Shown piece by piece: positions 11,737-24,070 of a DNA stretch of 64,000 bases. Each line of letters begins with the position of its first letter. Within the stretch, counting starts at the first letter, position 1. Location of the stretch: assembly GCA_000149265.1 (NCBI GenBank), contig CH003412.1, forward strand, positions 1,918,076 to 1,982,075. Reading direction: 5' to 3'. Source of the DNA: Ciona savignyi (taxonomy: Eukaryota > Chordata > Ascidiacea > Phlebobranchia > Cionidae). The position numbers and the translations under genes were made by a program. The notes beneath the pieces were generated by a model that saw nothing but the letters and a program-made list of their open reading frames with translations, did not search any database and was not told the DNA's origin.

Positions 11737-13454
11737 ATGGGTGATCCTGGTGATGAGTCGTTGGATTTAAATGGCGCCAAACACGATGTCTGGTTGGTGA
11801 AAGTTCCAAAGTATGTCGCTACCCAGTGGCTGGATGCACCCGATGGAATGGCTGTGGGGAAGTTACGGATTACCAAGTAGGTTGTTTCGTTAATCGAAAT
11901 TCGTTTTATTTTTCTAAAATGTAAGACACCATTTTTTTATGGTTATTTAATATTTGATTAGATTAAAAATGATGCTTATTTTAAGAAGCATATCTTAACC
12001 AATTCAAAGGAATGCTGGTCGTTCTGAAGTGACGTTTTCAATGGATAAAAATTTGCCACAGAAGAACAATTCGGAAAGGATTCTAGCAACCGATCATAAA
12101 TTTGTACTGCAAGGAACTGCTGGGCAGAGTTTGGCAGTGTTTTCCACTTCTAATAATCAAAAAGGTATCAATCAATAAATAAAAGATACCTTTTTTTACT
12201 GGCAAAGTGGCGACTGATAATTATATAAAAAAATTTTCTTTAATACTTTGGTAGCCTAAGGTAAAAAAATTGTACTCTAACATAAAAAACTTTTGAATCC
12301 TAAGATTTTGACAGGTAGGAAAAATGCTCCTAAATTAGTTACCAAAGCGTGATCATAAAAAATCAAATATCGTAACTTTAAAAAATATATAAAACGTCTA
12401 TGTAATATTGTATCCATTTACAAACTGATATTTTACAATTCAATATCCTCAGGGGAAAAAAGGTCGATGGAGGGAAGGGTGGTTCAGAAAGTTGATTGTC
12501 GTCCAATTGTCAGTCGAAACTACATGCAGATTAAGAAAGCTCAGATGATTCAGGCTTCGAAACCACAAAGAACCACCAAACAACTCTCATCTGCAGTGAG
12601 AACTGTTTATAAACCCGTCAATAAGACCAAGGAACAGGTAATCCATTCTGCTTTAGATCTAGGTTTTTAATTTATTTACTTCGTAAGATATCTCAATAAA
12701 TTTGGTTTCTACGTAAAAGAAAATCGCACTTTTATTTTTAATTTCTTTTTCTGCAACCGCATTTCCTGCAGACTGAGTATGACGCTAGGAAAAAGGAAAA
12801 AGGAAAGAAGATAAGAGTCGAAAAAGATGTCCTTCAGTCAAGATTATTCTCCGCTTTCGAAAAGCATCAGTATTATAACATAAAGGACCTGCAGGATATC
12901 ACACAGCAACCTATTGTGAGAGATTTGCGTTGTTTAACAATATTATATATATAATAATTGGGCTTACTGACAAAATAATTTTCATGATAATTTTGTAACA
13001 TCAATGTTTTTTTGGAATTTTATGGCCATATCTACTACTACTTAAATGTATATGTCACCATGGCAACCTGGAGGGGGAAAACAGGGAAAGCTGGTGCTGC
13101 TCCTGCATTAATTTATTATAAAAATAAATATGGCGTAAAGACATACCAAAACAATGAAAGTTTTATAACAGGATGGTTATGTTTGTGGCATTCACTCCTG
13201 CACATCACCAGTGTTAAAATCCAATGTAATGTCTTCCTCACTAAAGTATAAGAAGATATTCACCTAACCAAAGTATATTTTTTAATCCTAACATTTGGTT
13301 TCCATAATCGCAGCCATTCCTTAAAGAAGTGTTGCGTGAAATTGGAATGTACAACAAGCACGCTGGCCATCGATATATGTGGGAGTTAAAACCAGAATAT
13401 CGACACGATAATGTTGTCAAAAAAGAAGATTCTGATGACATGGATTCATCCTGA
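11737..13454 (+). CDS. GTF2F2: General transcription factor IIF subunit 2 (RAP30, TFIIF beta)
   Basis: The five exons are 11737-11876, 12010-12164, 12453-12637, 12772-12915 and 13314-13454. All are in phase and give 254 residues, against about 249 in human. The N-terminus has LNGAKHDVWLVKVPKYV and VGKLRITK, typical of the RAP30 dimerisation barrel that pairs with RAP74. The middle has VVQKVDCRPI and NYMQIKK. The C-terminal winged helix has LFSAFEKHQYYNIKDL-type sequence and WELKPEYRH. Role: binds RNA polymerase II with GTF2F1, helps load it on promoters and suppresses non-specific DNA binding. It starts 271 bp after the HASPIN stop on the same strand. An AATAAA lies about 170 bp after the stop. 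Confidence 0.97.
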
Positions 13455-13779
13455 TTAACATTGAAACATTATTAGGAAATTATTGAAACTGTCTTTGTGG
13501 TGTGCAATGTAGGGGGGATATTGATTGCATCATTGGTTTATCTATTAGTTAATGTGTTATATGACAAATTGCTTTGTCCCTTTTCTATTCACTGCCTGTT
13601 GAAATGATATTGTGGCTCCTCTTGCTTAATAAAATTCATAAATTGTGATATTAAGTTTTTTTACTCTATTTTTTTTAAGTTGTATAAACTCTGTCAACAT
13701 TGGCATATCTTCTGATTTACGTGTTTTTTTCGATAAGCCTGGATTTCATTTCCTTTTCAGGCGTATTGATAGGTGAACT

Positions 13780-15807
13780 ATGGAAGTGACTGTTGAAAAT
13801 ATTGAAATCCTTTTACAAAACAAGCACAGACTGGAACGGGATAAAGGAGTTGTGAAACTTAAAAGTCAATTGGCAAAGGAAGATAGTACAAAAGTGGCTG
13901 CTGATTTGCTGAAGCAGTTTAGTCAACAACTATCTGAAATTGATGAATTCACCGCTTGGGAAGTAACCCATGGTTGTATCTTGGGTATCAAACTTGTGCT
14001 GCAAAGATATATTGGTGCCGGCGTTCCGGACAATGTTTTAGATGATCAGCAGTTAAAGGATTTGCGAGTGATCGCTCTTGGTTGTTTGCAGCATTCTGAG
14101 GTCAGAGTTCGTGAACAAGCAGGGCAGTTTCTGGGCGTGCTTTGCCGCTTAAAAGGGATCCAAATATACGAAGAAAGCAGCTCTGCTTTGCTTGAGCTAC
14201 TCGAGCAGGATTTAAACCGACATAATGATTCTGATTGTGACTCAGCGTCAATTTCATCAATGTCCGATGCAGGAAGCATTTTTCACGAATCTGCCGGATG
14301 GAGACATTTAGAAACTACAATGAAATGTTTGCAATGCATGGTGGAAGGCTGTGGCGCTGCTTTTGCTACGTTTCTTACTCAAAATCTTCTAGATTTGCTC
14401 TTCACTGCTCTGGAGCACAAAAATCGATTTGTGAGGGAAACTGGCTACAATGTATTTGCCGCTATAGTTCGGTTAACTGGCAATGTGCTTGAAAAATATG
14501 GAAATCAGTTCTGTGAACACCTCTCTAAAGGTCTTGCTGATAACTGGTCTCAAGTTCGACTTGCTTCTTCCATTGCCACAAGAAATTTCCTCACCAGCAG
14601 TGGCGATCCGATAAAATGCAAAGAATATTTCCCACATTTACTTCCACGACTTTGTTTGAATCGGTATTACATTGCCGACGGAGTGCGGATCTACTCTCAA
14701 GAAACTTGGGCGATTATATCGGATGGTCATGGTAAAGACTTGGTAGAAGAAAACATATCACATGTTGCACAGTACTACATCTCATCCACAAAAGCCGAAA
14801 ATCATGCAGTCAGAGAGGCTGCATGTGCTTGTGTTTCCGAGTTGGCAGTTAAAATAAGGCCAGATTTTGTTAGACCATTTGTAACCGATTTACTAGCTGC
14901 CTTGTTGGAGTGTTTTCAGGATGATAGTTGGCCTGTGCGAGATGCAGCTTGTATTGCTTGTGGAAACTTTGTTCTTTCCTATCCCAGTGAGGCGTTGCCT
15001 TCACAAAAGTTGCTGTACGATTTGTTCCTTGGGAACTTACAAGATCCCATTGCATCTGTAAGACAGGGAGCTGGGATTGCTCTTGCGAAATATGTTAAAG
15101 CATATGGAGATAGCGTACTGCCGCAAGTGGTAAAGGATATCAAGGCTGGATTAGAAGAAATATCGAAGCAGCTGGAGAATAGCGACAACTTTACTGGTTT
15201 GGACAAGAAGCCTGCACAGTTTGGGGTGGTGAAAAACCTTCACAGTTCAGATGATAGTGACAAGAAACACACGGACCAAGTAATGTATTCTTGTGGCTCA
15301 CTTGCTCCAAAAATGGGCCGTGGAAGTCGCGGTGGCTGCAGTGATTGTCACTTTCGTAGGCCGTCAGAACCCTGGGAAAGGGCAGATGGATGTTTGTATT
15401 TGATCACTGAGCTTGCGTCAGAATTTTCCGAAACTTCAGTAAAACTTATTCCAGAAATTGTGAAAGCCCTGTCATATAAACACTTCCCGCAGCACCTTGT
15501 CTTCCTAGAGACAATGTGCAGGCAACTTCCAGTGCTGGCTTCTCGTATTGGTAAGAAGTCATACAAGCAGCACATCGAAACGTTCCTGGACTCTATATTT
15601 TACGCCACATCTTCCGATGTCCAACTTACATCTGCAGCAGGGGAGGAATGCCTGGTAAAACTTGGCAAGTTTATTGGTGCCAACATCCTACGAGGCAGGA
15701 TCGAAAACCATAACAGTCACTTGCTTACCAAATATGACCAAATAGTTGTAACAGACCCATTCCACCCTTTTAGTGGATTTCCTAATAAAGTACAGAAACA
15801 TGCATAA
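13780..15807 (+). CDS. HEAT-repeat protein, intronless
   Basis: One uninterrupted frame of 675 residues starts at 13780 and ends at 15807. The sequence is a run of paired helices with HEAT-type signatures, for example VREQAGQFLGVLCR, WPVRDAACIACGNF and SVRQGAGIALAKYV. This suggests an alpha-solenoid scaffold over most of its length. An acidic Ser/Asp-rich loop sits near residues 145-165. A short glycine and cysteine-bearing insert (SRGGCSDC) is near residue 512, followed by WERADGCLYLITELA. I do not recognise a named orthologue; no enzyme motif is visible. The lack of introns is unusual next to multi-exon neighbours. A splice-acceptor-like TTCCTTTTCAG ends 19 nt before the ATG, which may be a 5'UTR or trans-splice acceptor. 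Confidence 0.88.
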   Translation: MEVTVENIEILLQNKHRLERDKGVVKLKSQLAKEDSTKVAADLLKQFSQQLSEIDEFTAWEVTHGCILGIKLVLQRYIGAGVPDNVLDDQQLKDLRVIALGCLQHSEVRVREQAGQFLGVLCRLKGIQIYEESSSALLELLEQDLNRHNDSDCDSASISSMSDAGSIFHESAGWRHLETTMKCLQCMVEGCGAAFATFLTQNLLDLLFTALEHKNRFVRETGYNVFAAIVRLTGNVLEKYGNQFCEHLSKGLADNWSQVRLASSIATRNFLTSSGDPIKCKEYFPHLLPRLCLNRYYIADGVRIYSQETWAIISDGHGKDLVEENISHVAQYYISSTKAENHAVREAACACVSELAVKIRPDFVRPFVTDLLAALLECFQDDSWPVRDAACIACGNFVLSYPSEALPSQKLLYDLFLGNLQDPIASVRQGAGIALAKYVKAYGDSVLPQVVKDIKAGLEEISKQLENSDNFTGLDKKPAQFGVVKNLHSSDDSDKKHTDQVMYSCGSLAPKMGRGSRGGCSDCHFRRPSEPWERADGCLYLITELASEFSETSVKLIPEIVKALSYKHFPQHLVFLETMCRQLPVLASRIGKKSYKQHIETFLDSIFYATSSDVQLTSAAGEECLVKLGKFIGANILRGRIENHNSHLLTKYDQIVVTDPFHPFSGFPNKVQKHA

Positions 15808-16056
15808 CTTTAATGAGAATTTTTGCCAATATTACACTAATCATTGCTTTATGAGTAATTAAAAAATAATTTCCATCTTAAGATATGTTGCCCAAACTGT
15901 ATGTACCCATAAGTAATGATTGATTTTGTGTTTGTTTTTCTGTGTTTGAGTGTTAATTTTTTACTCGATCATAATGTGCTTAAATGTGCCCTTGTTCTAT
16001 ATTGTAGATTGTATTTAAATGCTGTAATTGATGATTGAGATAACATTTTAACAAAT

Positions 16057-18206
16057 ATGTCTTCAAGTTCTGATGAAGAAGAAGTTTATCAATTTTATAG
16101 GTAAAAAAAAGAGATGTCGCACTGTTTTAACTTACTTCACACTGTTCTGCAGGTGTAATCTGTATGCTCTGGTAACACCACTCATTCTAACCAAATAAAG
16201 TAATGGTATCAGTAACATTACATGACTAAATATACATAATTACTAATTTTGTGTTCCTACTGGTGTACATAAATATGACTACAATAAAAGTTTTTTTAGA
16301 CGTCACAGACGACTTGTATTGTTTTGACATTCAGTGCAATGTACAAATATGCATAGTCTTGGTAAAATATGAGTGTTTGTTTGTTTTTATAATCTTAAGT
16401 TTGAATCAAACTAAAGTAAATTTTAAGCAAGGGTGCAATTTACACCACAGACATCCATATTCTATGCCTCTTTGTAAAATTTTTATTTGGTGTAAAATGA
16501 GTCCAAAATGCAAGTTCTGACACGAAGGTGACGGTTTATCTTAAAACCTGTGTTTGTACATATAACTGTTAGTTTATATATAGTATAAATAGAATTTTAT
16601 ATTTTTTGGCAGAGATCGTGCAGAATGGAGCGATGTGAAGCCAATTCCGCAAGATGACGGAGCTTCACCTGTGGTCCAGATTGCATACAGTGATAAATGT
16701 GAGATCTTGATAATGGTTGGAACTGTTTTTTTTATGTATGGCAAAGTACTTACTTAAAAGTACCATATTAATGTACCCTATTAAAATGAAATTCTTTTTT
16801 TTTTAATTGTAGTTCTAGTTTCTAGAAATACATAAAGTTCACACAAATTTTGTAAAAATGATAACTAATATAGAATTTGATAATGCACCCAGTATTTTGT
16901 TAAAATCCTTTTATTCTAATCCTATATTCCATACGTTTCTCACCCATGGGTAGACATTCCTTTAATTTATTGTAAATTATTAAATGATTGTATATATTTG
17001 ATTATTTTAAATTTCCAACAGTTAAGGATGCATTCGATTATTTCCGGGCTATTCTCCACACGAATGAAAAAAGTGAGAGAGCGTTGGAATTAACACAAAC
17101 CGCCATTTCACTCAACCCAGCCAATTACACTGTATGGCAGTTCAGGTTTGAATGTTTGAGAATTGTTTTAAAGTTGTTTAGTGTCGCTTTTATTTAACAG
17201 GCGTGTTATTCTGCAACATTTGAAAAAGGATATTTCAGAAGAAATGAACTACTTGTCCAAAATAATAAAAGAACAACCGAAAAACTACCAGGTAGCAATT
17301 TTGTTTGCGTATAATTGATGATTATATGTGATTTAATGACTGCCGGTGTCTGATCTTGTGTATTAAAAAATGTAGTTAGATAAAATACTTAACTGTACCA
17401 GGTATGGCACCACCGTAGAGCTTTGGTGGAGTGGAGCAGAGACTCTTCTAAAGAACTTGAATTTACTGAGAAAATAATCAAGCTGGATCAGAAAAACTAC
17501 CATGCCTGGCAACATAGACAATGGGTTATCCAGGAATTCAAGCTGTGGGATAATGAATTAACTTTTGTGGATTCCCTGCTTGAACAAGATTTGCGAAATA
17601 ATTCTGCATGGAATGAAAGATACTTTATAATTGAAAACACAACTGGTTTTACGGACCAAGTTGTGAATAGTGAGATACAGTAAGTGGTCCAACGACATTT
17701 CTTATTGAAAAGACATTCACATTGTTATGTTTTTTTAGGTACGCAATCAGCAAGATAGACATTGCTACCAAAAATGAAAGTGCTTGGAGCTATTTAAGAG
17801 GGTATTGCTTTGGTTTTGTATACCTAAGAAGCGGGTGTTAATTTCCACTTTGTTTCATAGAGTGCTAGGTGATCGCTCTCTGACATGGAGCAAAGAGTTA
17901 CGGGACCAGGTAACTGCTTGGAGAAACGATGGTCTGAAATCACCGTATTTGGTTGCAATCTTGATTGATTTCTATGAAGAGGACTTGGAGAATAAAAAAT
18001 GTAACGTCGGAGAAACATTGGCAAAAGTTAAAGAGGTATAAAACAGGGTTCATTAGAAGATGAATAATTTTAATTAACGGTTTGCTTTGATTTTCTTTTA
18101 CCAGCTGTGCAACGAGCTTGCAAATGAAACTGACACTATCCGAAGAAAATATTGGAAATATGTTCTCCATAGATTGATCAAAGAATATCAAGAAAAAGAA
18201 CCATGA
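16057..18206 (+). CDS. FNTA: Protein farnesyltransferase/geranylgeranyltransferase I alpha subunit
   Basis: The eight exons are 16057-16100, 16613-16698, 17022-17145, 17201-17291, 17402-17679, 17739-17801, 17861-18035 and 18105-18206. All phases agree and give 320 residues. The first exon encodes an acidic start ([15 protein letters not shown]). It leads into [14 protein letters not shown] and VVQIAYSD, both highly diagnostic of FNTA. The prenyltransferase alpha (PPTA) repeats follow: [28 protein letters not shown] and [10 protein letters not shown]. The human protein is about 379 residues; the difference is mostly the proline-rich N-terminal extension, missing here. Role: shared alpha subunit that, with FNTB or PGGT1B, attaches prenyl groups to CaaX proteins. 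The stop is followed about 30 bp on by AATAAA. Confidence 0.97.
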
Positions 18207-18697
18207 AGGAGATGTAGTCAAATCCTTAACATCATAAAATAAACAACAAGTTTTAAGATCTTGTACTGCCGAAATGTGGACTGTGAAAAATTTACAAGCT
18301 TGGTTTCCTTTGTGGTTTATAGTTTACTTTGTAGGTATATTTGGCACAACCGCACTACTCTTAAAAAGATCAATCACAGTGAACAGTGACAATTCAAAAT
18401 TATCATGCAAATAAACATATACATTCTACGCTAAAGTTGTATATATTAGATATATGGCTGCTATCTATTTAAAAATGCAATATGCAATTAGATCTATTTT
18501 CTCTTTTTGGCAAGAACAATTTGCATGAGGTAGAAACGTTAATGTTTCTGGTAAAAAAGTGAGAAATTCAGCTTAAAACCTTCCAACTTGTTCTAATAAA
18601 TAAGCATTGCAAGGTTCAGAGTTGTAAACAGAACTGGCAGTGGGTTGTTTATCACCAAATTTAGTTGCTTAGTGGTCTAAATTGAATACCAATATAA
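18207..18697. other. Convergent 3' spacer
   Basis: This is the spacer between the 3' ends of FNTA (plus) and the unknown minus-strand gene that ends at 18698. AATAAA is present at about 18236 for FNTA, and AATAAA/TTTATT runs occur on both strands. I see no open frame worth reporting. Confidence 0.5.
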
Positions 18698-21600
18698 TTA
18701 ATCCGTGCAAGGTATTATTGCCTCAATGCTGCGCTTTCTTTCTGCTGGGCTTGCACAAGCTTTGGATACTCTACTGCCACCTGGCGTTGATCTTTTGGAA
18801 GCAGTTGGTTCTGGAGATGCATTATTCACTTGCTGGCCTTTAATATTCATGGATCCCGATTGAGCTCGCGGGACCTGCTTTCTTGGTGTTGTAGATGGAG
18901 CTCTATAGTTTCTCTGCATTTATGGGTTTCAACATTATATAAAATAAAACAAATTGTTTTTGGTACATTCATTAGTTTAACTTAAAATACAATACACTAC
19001 AAGATAACACGAAAACCGTCATTATAAATGATTTTCCTGTGACCAAATGATAAAACCGACTAGCTTGCAACCAGTTTTAATCCAGAAACCCTTTAACTGA
19101 AAGGTGACATTAAACTACCAAGCTATTCAGCCAGACTAATATTCTAAAAAATTTAAGTCCTCTTTAGTAGCAAGAGAAATTGATTCAATACATTATCCCA
19201 GTGATAAAATAGGATTCTAGTACCTTCATCTGCCCTTCTTCGCCACTTTCATTTCGATGCACTGAACTGTAATGACTTGAGTTTCTTGATGCTCTTTGCT
19301 GTTCACCAGTGTTTGATAAGTCTCCATTGAGCCATGCTTCGCGGATGACTTTTCGAACACGAGGCGATGGAAGAGACGGTTGCATGCGTTGCCCGGATGG
19401 TGGCTTCCATGAAACCTTCTGCTGCTGGTTGCTTCCAACTCTTACGCTTGTGAACCCCACAAAATCTTAAAATTGATACGTTTATCTTTGGTTACTTTAT
19501 AAAATGAAAATTGAAAAGCCGATAAAATATGTGGCTGTTAGGCTGTTACACCTATGCATATTTAGTTGTTGGAAAGTACTAGTACTTAAAACAAAGGACA
19601 GTTGGGAGATGTTAAATATTCTCATACCAACCATTCTTAATGGATAAAACCAAAAACCTGATTCGCTATTTGGCTCTTCAATTCCATCTTCCCCTTTATA
19701 TGTTTTCAGAAAAGTGCGGTGTGGATTTTCTCGTGGTACGTAGAGTCCGAGTCTCGCAAATGACCGTGAATCCATAAAGTGAGAGCAGTTATAACGAGCT
19801 CCAATGATGAAGGAATGAGCGGTTTCTCCAGCGTGGCACGGTATTGGTAGTAAACTGTAAATTTAGCAAGTTTTGAACTGTCCAAGGTAAATATATTGTT
19901 ATGAAATCAACTTACTCCTTGCTTAAGTGTAAAGGCTTTGGCTTCTTATCTTTCATACCTGGAAAATGATAATGTACTTGCTTATTTTGGTGGCCGCATT
20001 TGTCTACATTATACAAATGGTTTTCAGATTAGGAATTATTATTCTAGCTTTATGTTTCTTGATCTATCTTATAACAAAATGCTTTATGCTTTCAAAGATA
20101 GGTTCTTGGTTCAATCTTCAGCCGTTACCATACATATGTACATGGCAATTGACATTCGTTATTTAATGTTGAACAAACAATATAACATCAAACGTAAATA
20201 ATGAAATCACTGCAATAGCTACCAAAACCCGACTATGGAAAGGATACCAATTTATACAAACAGTGGGCGTTCTTAGTGTACAATGTAGTCTATTCTCAAT
20301 ATGTATTTTATTAAACTGAGGTCCATAGTCAGGTATAAAGAAAACTAGAATTTTCTACTTTTATATTTTTAAAACAGAGCATGCTATTATAAAGTAATTA
20401 ATGAGACAAATTGACATTGGTTGATTTCTCATCCCATTTTAACATTGTGTTTTGAATCAAAACAGATAAGACAATAGAAGGGAGTTGCCTTGAAAGAATG
20501 GTTGCCATGTATTGGACCTATCATGTTACAACGATTCTGTGTTTAGTCAGTATTAACTGAAATAAAGACAATATCATTTGAAATTTCTTAGGCACATACA
20601 CCACAAGTTTTAAAAATGTTTAGACTTATTTTACTATCTTATAGAATTCTAGAGTTATAAATTTATTCCATACGGTAGCTCATTATTTGCCTTATTTAAG
20701 AATGTATGGTATATAAAATATATATCTCCTAAAAGGGATATTTTAACAGTTAAACAAAATAAATATGTTAACTATTGAAAATCGCTCTGCAGAATCCGTG
20801 CCAAAAAAATCGAGCAATAAAACTTGTGTGACGCACGTCGTGGAGTAACTTTTACCGCGACCTTTTTCTATTCAACTGGAAATAACATTTTTATAATACA
20901 CATGGCGCGTACGAATACCAAGTCTACATTACTTACAGCAGCAATATACTGTGAGATTGTTATAATACCAGATTTAAACAGTTGTTACGTCTTACAAACT
21001 ATTGGCCCTGACAATCTTACGTTTTAGTTGATCTTTTGTATCACTGGATGGCAAAGTTGACATTGATTGTGCTCTGTGTCTGTTCTTTAATTTGCTCGCA
21101 CGGGTTTCACGACCTTCCTTAGCAGAACACGGCCTATGGGATGCCTGTAATATCAATAGATGTTAACTCATTGTAACCTTTTTGGTGAAACTAAGCAACC
21201 TGTAGGAAAATTTGATTGATAATTTATGTCATAGGGACCTGTCTATTGCATGTAAGACTTTTGAGTTTAAACATTTTTCCCACACTGGCATCGTTTACCT
21301 GTAAATATGAATGTTTCCTATTAGGTCGGTAATACATTTCACCATTGATCACTACAGGTGCACTCTTGGTGGAAATACCAGACAACGGTCTGCTTTCTGG
21401 TTGGTGTTGTTCTTGCTAAAAATGAATACTTTGATTAAACACATTTGGTTTATTACATTACAACCCCGAAATTGCATGTATGTCTCTTGCTTTGATGTCA
21501 CAGTAGGATAGAAAGAATTATGCAACTTAAATTACATTAATGATAAATCTCGAGCAACGTAACTTTCTGACAAATTTCAGCATTATAATGACAGGTTTTC

Positions 21601-22692
21601 TTACTGCTGAGGACATAGAATCTGACTTTATTACCTTGTATGTTGGAAGAAATTGTTCAGTAAACATGGGTGCTTCACCATTGTGGTTCTTTACTCTCTC
21701 GTTAATCGCTTGAACCCAATTTGGTGTTTTACTAAGTCCGTTTGACTTGGCATTTTTTGCTTTGAAAGGACCATGGGTGCCACTGTTTTGTTTCGAAATT
21801 TCGCGGCCGGGGTCAAAATGTTATAAGGGTGAAAAGGTGGGTGACCTTTTTCGACCCTGAAAAAATTATGAAAACATAAGTATGTGCTGGTATACAAATG
21901 TACAAATACTTATTTTAAAAATACAATAATTTTTAAAAATAGAAAACGGTGTGACTGTCACACCTGACCTTGTAACCTAAATAACCACCAAATATTAACA
22001 ATAAAAAATCTGTATTTAAGCTATTCATAAAACAATAGTTAATACCTATTATAACTGGTAGAAGTTCAATTGGTGGTAGCAATATAGCCATCTCTTACAA
22101 TCCGATTTTTAATGGCAGTTAAGAAAAGACTGTTAATTCACATTCTATTTTCTGCTCTATTCTCAGCATCGAAATCTTTTTTAAATATGTTCATTGTAAC
22201 CAGCAGCGCTAGGTGTGCTTAATATTTATTTCACCTTTAACGAGTTTGGTTTTAAAGAGTGGGTACATGCTTTACCATGGCACCTGTGTGTTGCCAAAAT
22301 ATAATGAAACAATGATTGACATGATGGAGGCCTTTGGAGGCAAAGAGTTATTTACAACAACAAAGAAGTGAACAATGAAAAATTCTATTATTTGCTTCTG
22401 TCACTTACTACAAAATTATATAATTCTTTGTATTTTTTTAACATAGCTGATGCAGTTTAGATGTTCGCTGTATAATTATTTGTTACAGATATTTTTCAAC
22501 TTCGCATATTTTTAATTTGTTATTTCACCTACCAGTACAACTCTGTGAGTGAGGATGCTCTAAATTTTTCTTTGTTCCTCTTAAGGTTAAATCCAAATAT
22601 CTCTTTAATGCATGGGCTGTTTTCGGATTTCGAATATTGTGTGGGTTTGTCTTTAGCCACGAATTCGATTGACTTTGTGTAGTTAAAGTCAT
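18698..22692 (-). CDS. Unknown eight-exon basic protein, one frame break
   Basis: The exons read 22692-22533, 21856-21635, 21415-21299, 21144-21021, 19958-19916, 19854-19628, 19465-19224 and 18913-18698. Phases match throughout if one base in the TTTT run near 21815 is surplus, giving about 449 residues. The start is MTLTTQSQSNSWLKTNP. The most ordered-looking part is exon 6 (GETAHSFIIGARYNCSHFMD, then FARLGLYVPRENPHRTF). Exons 4, 7 and 8 are Ser/Arg/Pro-rich and likely disordered, with repeated SPRVRK/TPRKQVPR-type basic patches. There is no signal peptide, membrane segment or enzyme motif. The composition resembles a microtubule- or cilium-associated accessory protein, but that is only an impression. 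I do not recognise the family. Good splice sites at every junction argue that it is a real gene. Confidence 0.72.
19052..19140 (-). repeat. SINE head fragment in intron
   Basis: The stretch CCGACTAGCTTGCAACCAGTTTTAA through AAAGGTGACATTAAACTACC matches the tRNA-like end of the local SINE family with many substitutions. Body and tail are missing. It lies in the last intron of the unknown minus-strand gene. Confidence 0.5.
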
Positions 22693-23869
22693 TGTCTTGA
22701 TAGCTGCAAAAAAATTATTAGTATAATGGTTACATCACTCAGTCTAAAAACATGACATATTCATGCACAAGATAACAAAAATGCATGCCAAACCTAAGAA
22801 AAGAATTAAGAAATTCCGTTAAGAAAACTATTAAAATAAGAAAAAGTAATAAAATAAAAAAATTCACTGTTGCATGCACAAGATGTTGTAATTAAACAGT
22901 GCCATGCTTTCCAGACTGGTATATTATTAATCTTAGGTATATACGTACACAAAACAAGCGTTTAACCTACAGTAATATACCGATACTAGTATATTCTGAA
23001 TTATATGTATTATCGATAGAGGTAAAATATACAGTATAAAAGTTCCTTGATTTAAGAATGCACAGCTACCTTGATAATGAAAACAATGGTGAAGATTTCT
23101 AGAAAGTGCAACCACAAAGGTCAATTAATCAAAGCTGAACAGTTATAAAATGTCCATTTTCTGTTTTTAAAATAGAAATTTTAATAATTTTTATTGAATG
23201 AACTGATCAAACAACAGTGCCCAAATTTTTTATGTAAAAACTCTAAAAGAGTTAACTGTTAAATAAAAATGGGTATCGGTACATTTTTTTAAATTTTCAG
23301 ACAAAGAAAATAGTAGTCGACAGCTATGCGATAGTTTTGATTTAAATAAACAACTACTGATGGCCAACTGAATTACAACTCTTGTCGAAATTATAAAAGT
23401 TTAGTATATTGCATGTCTGTTGTAAAGAATTCAATATATACGCAGGCTCCCTAAGATATTTAATTGCTAATTGTACAACTGCATAACGTTAAGTTATCGA
23501 TAAAATGATTTTATTAAGCTATTATATAAAATTTTAATGGCATTTATTAATCTCTGTAAATTACTTTATTTTTATATTTAATAGGAAACTAATGACAGCA
23601 TATATTATTTATATCCCTAACTGGGCTGAGAGATAAAGCAAAAATATAAAATTTAATTTACTAGGATATACCTGGCAGGTAGTTGTTTGTGGTTTATTGT
23701 AGTCTAGATAAATAGCTTCCTGTCAAGGTGTTTACTGAGTAAATACATTAAAGTAAAAAAATTATTATGTACACATGTCGATTTTCATCAAAAAAGCTTT
23801 AAACAAACACGTTTATTTAATTTTGGTTCACCCAATAAAGCTTTATTATTGACATTATTGTGAGGCTTT

Positions 23870-24070
23870 TCTCCCAAGCGTATAGTGGAGTCAAAACTGG
23901 TCGCAGGCTGGTTAGTTGAGGACAGGACCTCACCGATTAAAGATTTCTGCTAAGCTTAAAAACCTCTCTTAGCGCGACGTGGTCGCAAGGTAATCTAATG
24001 ATTTATTATTTGACACCGTCCCTCGTTTTCCTATTCACAAGGATAAAACACGAATATCTTATCTGGTCAT
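23870..24070 (+). repeat. Degraded SINE copy in opposite orientation
   Basis: The reverse complement of about 24000-24070 matches the SINE body: AGATAAGATATTCGTG, then GTGAATAGGAAAACG and AGATTACC. The upstream part keeps a GGTCGC/TAGT-containing relic of the tRNA-like end. This is the clearest copy pointing the other way from the main set. Confidence 0.5.

Noticed and set aside
24020-24070. Possible new repeat on the plus strand
   Set aside because: It aligns with the reversed SINE body, so it is listed as a degraded SINE copy instead.
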